DNA of 8,564 bases from an uncultured Bacteroidales bacterium. Lineage in GTDB: Bacteria; Bacteroidota; Bacteroidia; Bacteroidales; Muribaculaceae. Of the stretch, positions 1-6,700 are shown in pieces; position 1 is the first letter of the stretch, and each line of letters starts with the position of its first letter. The stretch spans positions 1 to 8,564 of the forward strand of contig USIY01000082.1 of NCBI GenBank assembly GCA_900554845.1. The letters are read 5' to 3'. Made by a program: the position numbers and the translations under genes. Under the pieces are notes generated by a model, which was given only the letters and a program-made list of their open reading frames with translations, ran no database searches and was not told where the DNA came from.

Positions 1-1
1 T

Positions 2-532
2 AAGGAAACCATCGCCCAGCTCACCGAGAAACTGCAGAGCGCCGAAGCCCAGGCAGCTTTAGCAGAGGCAGAAGCCGAACGCTACAAAGAGGACAACCGT
101 CGTCTCAACGACCGCATAGCCGAGCTGCAAGAGCGCCTGCGTAACGCCGCCTCGTCTTCAGCATCCACAGCTCCTAAACCCCAGCCGAAACCTCAGCCCC
201 GACAGGACGAAATTCTGCACGTGATTTATCTGGGACGAGCCAATTCACGGGGTATCTTTGTCCGTGCCGACCGCAATTACAGTGCAGGAAACACTGTTTA
301 CCGCCTCAACACTGAGGACGGTCTGACAGGTTCGTTTGAATACGTGGACAATCCTGCCATGAACAGCAACGCTTTGGAACATCCCAAAGAGATTCTGTCC
401 GGAGGTTGCACAGCCGACGATATTGAGGATACAATCGGAGCAACCGGCATTGTCACCGAAAGCAGAGGCACCGCAATATTCGAAAACGGCTATTGGAAAG
501 TTCTGCGTAAATCACGCATACGTTTCAAGTAA
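2..532 (+). CDS. Coiled-coil protein of unknown function, 3' part only
   Basis: The reading frame is open from the left edge to a TAA at 530-532, so the start lies outside the window; a GTG at 221 is internal. About 176 residues are visible. The first 50 or so are rich in Glu, Ala, Gln, Arg and Leu in heptad-like order (for example ELQERL), which suggests a coiled coil. A Ser/Ala/Pro/Lys/Gln-rich linker (PKPQPKPQPRQ) follows, and then a compact C-terminal domain of about 105 residues with alternating hydrophobic and polar stretches ending in a basic WKVLRKSRIRFK tail. I do not recognise a catalytic motif. This order (coiled coil, Pro-rich linker, small beta-like domain) resembles hypothetical proteins I recall from Bacteroidales. 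The next gene starts 15 bp downstream on the same strand, so the two are probably cotranscribed. The reading frame is secure; the function is unknown. Confidence 0.8.
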   Translation, partial: KETIAQLTEKLQSAEAQAALAEAEAERYKEDNRRLNDRIAELQERLRNAASSSASTAPKPQPKPQPRQDEILHVIYLGRANSRGIFVRADRNYSAGNTVYRLNTEDGLTGSFEYVDNPAMNSNALEHPKEILSGGCTADDIEDTIGATGIVTESRGTAIFENGYWKVLRKSRIRFK

Positions 533-547
533 CCCCCTCCTCTCTCC

Positions 548-2146
548 ATGCATACGTTCTTCCGGAATAAAATTTTCTTGGCGGCAATATTGCTATTGCC
601 GCTATTTTCATGCCGAGATGAGCAACAATTGCCCGCTGAAACCAAGCGTCTGCTGGTTAAGCTTGACGATGCCGTGGAAAGCCATTCATCCAACGTACGC
701 AAAAAGTCGGACAGTCTAAAGCGCATGACAATCGTCACGGACGCCGAGCCAGGTAAGGAACGTTACGAAGCCAGCCTTGATATGCGGGCCCTCTATATGA
801 CGTTCGATCTTGATTCGGCCATCCATTACGGGCGTCTCGCTTGTCAGGAAGCCGATCGCATGCAGGACAGGGAGCTGATGTCGTTGTCGCGTCTGAATCT
901 GGCGCGGCTTTATGTGTCAAGAGGAAATCTTCAGGATGCTTTGCCGCTGGTATTCGAAGCCGAAACCGACACGACTATAATGTCTGTGAGGGATTGCTAT
1001 TTACGCGTCATGGCCGATATCGACCAAGTCTCAGGCAGATCACCGCTAAAGCATTACAAAGAGATGATGCAGATTCTGCATCCGGAAGACGAGGGGTGGT
1101 GGTACTATCGGTTCCAACTCTTGATGACCACCGGCCATTATGCTGCCGCGGATTCATTGCTGCAGACCGTTCGCCCGGCAAGCAACGCTTCGGATCGTGA
1201 CAATGCGATTTTCAATGTTCTCAGCAGCGAAGTGCACCTCGCCTTGGGAGACACTCTAAAAGCCGTGAACGAACTGATCAGAAGCTCTCTGCACGATATG
1301 GCGGTGCCGGTGCGCGACTATAAATCTCTTTACAGATTGTCAACCCTTCTTTTCAACATGGGCGAAACACAAAGGGCTTATCGGTACATCAGCATGGCAG
1401 TCCGCGACGCAGAGGCTTCTAAAGTTGCCGCCAACAGATTGGAAATCAACAGGCTCATGCCTGATATCCTGACCGCTTATGGAAATAAAGTACACTCTGA
1501 GAAACTCATACATCGGTACTTGTTCACAGGTATCGCGGTCCTCTCCCTGATATTGATGTTGGCTTTGGTGTTCGTTATCAAGCAACGTAACAAACTGAAA
1601 CGAATTTCACTAAGCGAACGCTATCTGAACAAAAGACTAAAATCCACCAACGAAGAATTACGCTTGCTCAACAACCAGCTCGAGGAAAGCAATAAGGTAC
1701 GCGACGCCTACCTTCTGCAATATATCAGGCTTTCCTCTGAATTCGTTCATGATATAGAGCAACTGAAAATAGGAGTCTCAACCTCTTTCCACAACAAGGG
1801 AATCGAAGGAGTCAACAAGTTTTTGGCCAAGATTGACGACCGTAAAGAGACACGCCGGTTCCACACCAATTTCGACAATACATTTCTGGCGCTATATCCT
1901 GATTTTGTCAACAATGTAAATTCATTGCTTAATCCAGATTGCCAACAGTCTTTGAACAGAGACGGATCAATGACGACCGAGTTACGGGTCATTGCTTTAA
2001 TCTACCTTGGAATTACCGATTCCGACAGCATCGCACGGTTCCTCAGGAAATCAGTTTCCACAATCTACAACTGCCGCGTACGCATCCGCAACGGTGCCAT
2101 TGACGGCAGAACCGGTTTCACTTCTCGCCTGCATGACATAATGTAA
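548..2146 (+). CDS. DUF6377-like membrane-anchored TPR/HTH regulator
   Basis: A 532-residue protein with the plan of the Bacteroidetes DUF6377 family. It opens with a signal sequence ending in a lipobox-like LFSC (Cys22); Phe at -2 is unusual, so lipidation is uncertain. The segment that follows (LLVKLDDAVESHSSNVRKKSDSLKRM region) is the usual family opening. Helical, TPR-like repeats fill residues of about 75-315. One strong membrane helix lies at about 325-344, followed by a basic KQRNKLKR stretch, a coiled coil (about 350-395) and a C-terminal helix-turn-helix of LuxR-like character at about 479-515 (RVIALIYLGITDSDSIARFL, then KSVSTIYNCRVRIRN). Predicted topology is TPRs in the periplasm and HTH in the cytoplasm. 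There is no kinase or receiver domain, so signalling would be direct. The ATG at 548 is chosen because it yields the signal peptide and follows the previous stop by 15 bp. DNA targets and ligand cannot be inferred. Confidence 0.85.
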   Translation: MHTFFRNKIFLAAILLLPLFSCRDEQQLPAETKRLLVKLDDAVESHSSNVRKKSDSLKRMTIVTDAEPGKERYEASLDMRALYMTFDLDSAIHYGRLACQEADRMQDRELMSLSRLNLARLYVSRGNLQDALPLVFEAETDTTIMSVRDCYLRVMADIDQVSGRSPLKHYKEMMQILHPEDEGWWYYRFQLLMTTGHYAAADSLLQTVRPASNASDRDNAIFNVLSSEVHLALGDTLKAVNELIRSSLHDMAVPVRDYKSLYRLSTLLFNMGETQRAYRYISMAVRDAEASKVAANRLEINRLMPDILTAYGNKVHSEKLIHRYLFTGIAVLSLILMLALVFVIKQRNKLKRISLSERYLNKRLKSTNEELRLLNNQLEESNKVRDAYLLQYIRLSSEFVHDIEQLKIGVSTSFHNKGIEGVNKFLAKIDDRKETRRFHTNFDNTFLALYPDFVNNVNSLLNPDCQQSLNRDGSMTTELRVIALIYLGITDSDSIARFLRKSVSTIYNCRVRIRNGAIDGRTGFTSRLHDIM

Positions 2147-2242
2147 GGTAATATTTCACTACTATCTTTCTTTTACCTAAACATTTTTATCTGCTGATTA
2201 TTTGGCAGTTGAATTATATAATCAACTACTAAATAACTCCTG

Positions 2243-2276
2243 TTTGCGTCATCGGGGAATTTTTGCCATAATTTTG
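2243..2276 (+). promoter_or_regulatory. Bacteroidetes-type promoter in the intergenic region
   Basis: A -7 element TAATTTTG (2269-2276) matches the TAnnTTTG consensus exactly. A TTTG at 2243-2246 can act as the -33 element with a 22-bp spacer, slightly longer than the usual 19-21. Initiation would fall near 2283. The glycosyltransferase start is over 300 bp away and an intrinsic terminator lies between them, so the first product of this promoter is probably a short transcript ending near 2554. Confidence 0.5.
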
Positions 2277-2314
2277 CAACCGAAAGAAGAAATTATCCCA
2301 ATAACGTTTCAACA

Positions 2315-2344
2315 ACCTTTATTTTAAACGACCTTTATTTTAAA
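2315..2344 (+). repeat. Tandem direct repeat, 14-bp unit with 16-bp period
   Basis: ACCTTTATTTTAAA occurs at 2315-2328 and again, identical, at 2331-2344, with 2 bp between the copies. The pair lies about 35-60 nt after the predicted start of transcription, so it could be a transcribed element or a double binding site. It may also simply be a local duplication in AT-rich DNA. Confidence 0.7.
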
Positions 2345-2400
2345 TCTCTTTCACTATTAAATCCGTTCCGTGTTAGAGTTAATGTTAATGATTGTGTTAT

Positions 2401-2493
2401 ATGTTGGATACGCCCATGGATGGATATGACGGACTTCGTGACGAAGTGAACAAGATCCATCTGGCAAAGATATTTATAAAGTTTCTTGGTTAA
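2401..2493 (+). CDS. Possible 30-residue small ORF
   Basis: An ATG-started frame of 30 codons ends at TAA 2491-2493 and begins MLDTPMDGYDGLRDE; an in-frame TGA at 2389-2391 limits upstream extension. Its second half (VNKIHLAKIFIKFLG) is basic and hydrophobic and could form a short amphipathic helix. It lies between a promoter and a terminator. No ribosome-binding signal stands out, the length is near chance, and I recognise no family, so coding is only a possibility. Confidence 0.2.
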   Translation: MLDTPMDGYDGLRDEVNKIHLAKIFIKFLG

Positions 2494-2524
2494 AGTCTTA
2501 TCAAATCAGTTATCCTGATTTTAT

Positions 2525-2554
2525 AAAAAGGTTGCCGTGGGGCAACCTTTTTTT
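2525..2554 (+). terminator. Strong intrinsic terminator
   Basis: A perfect 12-bp stem pairs 2525-2536 with 2541-2552 across a GTGG loop; its core is GGTTGCC/GGCAACC, followed by a run of seven T (2548-2554). The A-run on the left arm also makes it a plausible terminator on the minus strand. A second perfect hairpin (2503-2521) sits immediately upstream. It separates the upstream transcript from the glycosyltransferase gene. Confidence 0.85.
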
Positions 2555-2564
2555 ATTACCGCGG

Positions 2565-2572
2565 CAAATTTG
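2565..2572 (+). promoter_or_regulatory. Weak candidate -7 element for the glycosyltransferase gene
   Basis: CAAATTTG differs from TAnnTTTG at one position and lies about 43 bp before the ATG at 2616, just after the terminator, where a promoter for this gene is expected. No TTTG -33 element is present at the right distance (the sequence there is the T-run of the terminator), so this is offered on position and partial match only. Confidence 0.3.
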
Positions 2573-2615
2573 CATCTAAAATTACACATAACCGATATTT
2601 TTCCGTTAAAGAGAC

Positions 2616-3536
2616 ATGGATGTGTCGATAATATATGTAAACTACAGAACCTCCGGTTTGATCGCCGATTCGCTCCGCAGCGTGCGTGCGTTGACGCAAG
2701 GCGTCTCATATGAGGTCATTGTCGTGGACAACAATACTGAAAAAAGTCTTCCGGCCGAATTCGGAGCATTATTCCCGGACATAGACATCAAATATGTGAT
2801 GCTGGATGAAAATGTTGGATTCGGGCGTGCGAACAACGAAGGGTTTAAAATTGCCGAAGGGCGTAACCTGTTTTGTCTGAATCCTGATACAATCCTGCTG
2901 AATAACGCCATAAAAATACTGTCCGATTATCTTGACGCACATTCCGACACGGGCATTGTGGGAGGCAATCTGTTGGACGCCCGCATGTCTCACGCTCTTT
3001 CCTATCGTCGTTTTCTTCCTGGAGTTCGTTGGGAAATCAACGAACTTCTGCATATGATGCCGGAAAAAGCCATATACGGCATCAACTCCAAATACAACCA
3101 TTCCGACAAACCTATTGACGTGGGATACATTACGGGGGCAGACCTGATGATCCGAGCCAAAATAGCTCTTGAAGTACAAGGATTCCATAAAGACTTCTTC
3201 ATGTATTTTGAAGAAACAGATTTATGTCACCGTGTACACAAGGCCGGTTACCGCGTGGTCAATGTGCCGCAGGCCAGAATCCAGCATCTTGAAGGCCGAA
3301 GTTACGATGACAACGGCTTCAATCCCTCTCGTCTTGAACGTAACGAGAAAAGCCGGCTGACTTATTACAAGCTTAACCGTTCCATGTTCATAACGTATGC
3401 GGCCAATATGATCTACGGCGTCTTTCTCCTCACACGTGTGCTCCTGAAAAGATCTGAATCTTATAAATACCGACTTAGAGTGTGTTTACTTTTAAACCGA
3501 ATTAACAGTAAAGAGAGAGAGAAAAGAAATTCTTGA
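2616..3536 (+). CDS. Family 2 glycosyltransferase (rhamnosyltransferase-like) with a MITE-encoded C-terminus
   Basis: A 306-residue GT-A fold glycosyltransferase expected to transfer a sugar from a nucleotide donor during surface polysaccharide assembly on the cytoplasmic side of the inner membrane. Visible motifs are the N-terminal strand MDVSIIYVNYRT, VVDNN at 36-40 (nucleotide binding), LDENVGFGRANNEG at 63-76, the DXD-like LNPDT at 88-92 (metal and donor), GADLMIR at 174-180, the acceptor-side FMYFEETDLCHR at 195-206 with the probable catalytic acid pair, and IQHLEG at 222-227. A hydrophobic stretch at about 257-275 may dock it to the membrane. The ATG at 2616 begins the first beta strand directly, as in relatives. 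Residues 288-306 and the stop codon lie inside the inserted element at 3478-3673. Removing the element restores a frame of 293 codons ending KLLKEL at a TAG (3694-3696). The acceptor and sugar are unknown; no other glycan-assembly gene is visible. Confidence 0.9.
   Translation: MDVSIIYVNYRTSGLIADSLRSVRALTQGVSYEVIVVDNNTEKSLPAEFGALFPDIDIKYVMLDENVGFGRANNEGFKIAEGRNLFCLNPDTILLNNAIKILSDYLDAHSDTGIVGGNLLDARMSHALSYRRFLPGVRWEINELLHMMPEKAIYGINSKYNHSDKPIDVGYITGADLMIRAKIALEVQGFHKDFFMYFEETDLCHRVHKAGYRVVNVPQARIQHLEGRSYDDNGFNPSRLERNEKSRLTYYKLNRSMFITYAANMIYGVFLLTRVLLKRSESYKYRLRVCLLLNRINSKEREKRNS
3478..3496 (+). repeat. Left terminal inverted repeat of the MITE
   Basis: This 19-bp repeat begins GAGTGTG and lies inside the glycosyltransferase reading frame. 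It is followed by sequence with no counterpart near the right end, until the palindrome resumes at 3534. The flanking TTA at 3475-3477 is the proposed target copy. Confidence 0.8.
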
Positions 3537-3654
3537 TTTCATCACGAAGGGTCTTTTCGGCGCTTTCAGCCAAGTTTCATCGGTCATGATGCCCGCATCA
3601 TTCCCTCTTCAACTTGCTGAAATCCCTCGAAAATCCCCTTTCGTGCTAAAATCA

Positions 3655-3673
3655 TTTAAAAGTAAACACACTC
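3655..3673 (-). repeat. Right terminal inverted repeat of the MITE
   Basis: An exact reverse complement of the left 19-bp end, followed by TTA at 3674-3676, the second proposed target copy. It lies 33 bp from the stop codon of the convergent regulator gene. Confidence 0.8.
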
Positions 3674-3706
3674 TTAAACTGCTGAAAGAACTATAGTCAT
3701 CCGATA

Positions 3707-6700
3707 TCATTTCCCTTCTTTCGCAATATTCGACTGGATTTCCATATACTGCGTAGGCGTCTTGCCGTAAAAATCCTTGAACACCGTCGAGAAATGAGAA
3801 GCGTTGGCAAATCCCACCGCATACGCCACCTCGGCGACCGTCAGATTGTTTTCCGTCAAAAGGCTCGCGGCCTGCCTCATACGAATGCTACGGATAAAGT
3901 CCCTGGCCGACAGGTTGGTCAGTTCCTTCAGTTTCCTGTGCAGATGCGCGCGGCTCATCCCTACGGTCTCCGCAAGCATCTCTACCGAAAACTCGGAATT
4001 GCCCAGATTCTTGTTGATTGTTTCCATTATACGTTTCATCAACACCTCGTCGGCCGATTTCAATACGATTTTCTGTATCTTGTCCTCCTGCTCCTGATTG
4101 CCGCTGAATTTCACTTTCAACAAATGCCTGTTCCCAAGGACAGTCTGTATCGTAGACAGCAGAACCTCGGAGCTTACAGGCTTTACAAGACAATTGTCGG
4201 CGCCGCTCTCTATGGCTTCCTTAACGTTTCTTGCTTCCGACTTCGCACTGAGCAATATCACAGGGATATGGTTCAACTGCGCGTTGCGTTTCAGTTTGCG
4301 GGTAAAATCCACTCCGTCGGTTCCCTCCATGATTACAGCGGAGACAATCGCATCCGGAAGAGGATTCATGATCAATATTTCGCCGTAAGCCTGGTCGGCA
4401 TTGGAAAAGGCCGCCACATTACGATAATGGGACTGTAATACATGCAGCATATACTCCCGGAACTCATCGTCTTGTTCCACAATCACCACTTTACTGTTCT
4501 GCCGGTCCCCGTGGCTTTCGGCAAGTGCGTTCCAATCTATCTCCATCACAGGTTGTCCTTCTCTCTCGTTGACGGTCTTTTCCGGTTTGAATCCAGGATA
4601 ATCCACCAGATTGTTGGTAAGTTCCATCACGCGAAGGGCATTGTTGTAGATAAGCGTATAAGTCTGCTTCACGGTGTCGTCCTGACACTTGGAAATCAAT
4701 TTTCGCATCGGATCCACTATCAGAGTCATCGGTGTTCGGAGTGAATGGGAAAAATCGGTGAATATCTTCAGCTTTGCCTCCGCCATCTCCTCGGCGTGCT
4801 GCTGACGGACTATCTCCATTTTTGCACGTCGGTGCTGTCTCGCAATGTACCAAGCCAGGACGCAGAGCGACAACAACATCAACCAATACACTATCTTCAT
4901 AGGCCAGGACAGATACCATGGAGGAAGAATCACTATCCTCAGTTTCCTGACATCGGAAGGATTCGACGCCACACGCAGGCTGAACTCATAGGTCCCCGGC
5001 GCAAGATTATAGAATGTGACCATATTCTGGCCCGGTTCCATCCTTATCCACTTGTCGCCTCCGCTTAGATTATATTCAAACACTACTTTGGAAGGATTGT
5101 CATAAGTCAAAGTGGAAAAGAATATTCTGATTGAGTTCTCGTCGCTGGCAAGCTCAATACGGTCATTCTGACCGCAATTCGCCCTGATCACTTCGTAAGT
5201 GCCCTCTTTACCGTTGCCCCATGCGCGATACGCGCCGAATTCCGTTATTACAGGCGTGTACCTTTCGTCCGCCCATTCGAAATCATTCGGATGGAAACCG
5301 GTGACACCCCGGTTCCCTCCGAAAAAGATAGTGCCCCGGTCATCCTTGAAGTAGGCTCCATGAGTAAACTCGTTGCCTTGCAATCCATCACCGGCGTCGA
5401 AGACATACACTTTTCCTTCCGAGGGCTTAAAGCTTGCGATTCCATGGTATGTGCTTAACCAGATGTCACCCTGCGAATCCTGACACAATCCCGAAATCAT
5501 ATTGCTCGGCAATCCGTCGGAGGTTGTGTAGAGCTGCATTTTGCCATTTCCTTTTTCATAGTGATATAGGCCGGAAGAAGTGCCCATCCAGATTCCATGA
5601 TCTTTGTCTTCCATTAGGGAATATCCCACCACACTCTCCACTAAATTGAGTTTTCCGTCTGTCCTCACAAACCTGTGCTTAACCGTATCATAACAGCTTA
5701 TTCCATTATAATGAGCCACCCACAGCTCACCTTTATCCGTCATCATCAAATAGTTGACACAGTTCAGCACATTCGACGCGTCCGAAATATTACGGCAATT
5801 TTCGCTCTTGAGACAGTCGGTCACTGTATGCGTCACGGGGTCGAAGCTTTCCAGTCCTCTGTCAAGCGATCCTATATATATGGTTCCGTCCGGCCCCTGG
5901 ACCATACAAGTGATTTTTCGGTCGCTGAGTTCGGGAACTCCCCTCCATGCGCCGTTCTCCAGAACATAAGCACCTTTGGGATAAGTTCCTGCCCACAGCT
6001 TGTCGTCGGAATCCCGCATCAGACACATCACAGTGGAAGGCATGGGCATGAATGCGAGTCTATGTCCCTCTCTGTCCACATGGTAAACACCTTCGTTGTC
6101 ACAGCTTATCCATAACGACTGGTCCTTGTCTCCGAGGATGGCCATAACGCAGTTGTCACCTATAGGATTATTGCCGTACAATATTTTTCCGAAGGTGTTG
6201 AACTTGTACCTCTTACGGGGCACGCATACCACCCCTCTCTGGTAAAGGCCAAGCCACAGGTTGCCGTCCCGGTCCTTAAGAATCGGAAGCACTTTCAGCT
6301 GTCGGCCGCCATCGGGGGCGGAAGGAATCTCCAAATTCCTGGATACTCTCCCGTTTTCATATACCTGCACGCCGTTTCCATCGGTCCCTACGAGAATCCT
6401 GCCTTCATAATTAACCATAGTCACCACACGGTCGGTACGCGGCAAGTCGCTGGGAACAGTCTCAAACCGTTCCGTCTTTCGGTTGTAACGGCATATGCCG
6501 CCATCCAATGTCCCCACTAATATCTCCCCGCGCTCACTCTCAATAAAGCACTGCACCACGTTGCCGGGAATTTCAGGCATCCTATAACAACGCACTTTGC
6601 CGCTGCTGGGATAATAACGGCTCAGACCCCGGTTCTCAGTCCCTATCCATACAACATGCGAACTGTCTTCATAGATGCTGCTAACAAGGTCCGATCCTAC

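Larger units (their letters stand above)
2283..2554 (+). ncRNA. Candidate short transcript (sRNA or small mRNA)
   Basis: This unit of about 270 nt is defined only by its ends: a matching promoter just upstream and a strong intrinsic terminator at its 3' end. It is not explained by the flanking genes. Inside it lie a 16-bp tandem repeat near the 5' end, a small hairpin at 2433-2447 (ACTTCG/CGAAGT, loop TGA), a perfect 7-bp hairpin at 2503-2521 (AAATCAG/CTGATTT, 5-nt loop) and a 30-codon ORF. I see no long closing stem of the 6S RNA kind and recognise no known RNA family. The 5' end is inferred from the promoter. It could also be an unusually long 5' leader with an attenuator for the glycosyltransferase. 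Confidence 0.3.
3478..3673. mobile_element. 196-bp palindromic MITE-like element
   Basis: The ends are perfect 19-bp inverted repeats (GAGTGTGTTTACTTTTAAA at 3478-3496 and its complement at 3655-3673). A TTA stands directly outside each end (3475-3477 and 3674-3676), which fits a 3-bp target duplication. The interior has no transposase frame. From 3534-3592 against 3595-3654 the element folds back on itself with roughly three quarters identity and a perfect core (ATGATGC/GCATCAT). One arm carries about 37 extra nt, including a GAGA-rich purine tract (3512-3525). These are the marks of a non-autonomous fold-back element; 3-bp TNA-type duplications are known in parts of the IS5 family, but the parent IS is not visible. 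It supplies the 3' end of the glycosyltransferase gene and occupies the space between two convergent genes, where its hairpin may stop transcription in both directions. Confidence 0.7.

Noticed and set aside
2283..2554. A 6S RNA of the Bacteroidales type.
   Set aside because: There is no long closing stem pairing the 5' and 3' ends and no central bubble that I can find.
3477..3674. Invertible (phase-variable) promoter segment flanked by 20-bp inverted repeats, as known in Bacteroides.
   Set aside because: No TTTG or TAnnTTTG occurs on either strand between the repeats, the interior is itself palindromic, and the restored gene end after excision fits insertion better than inversion.
3794..4438. 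Long plus-strand open frame of 214 codons opposite the regulator's AraC and receiver region.
   Set aside because: It is antisense to a gene with clear domain homology, has no recognisable family features, and its composition mirrors the codon pattern of the other strand.
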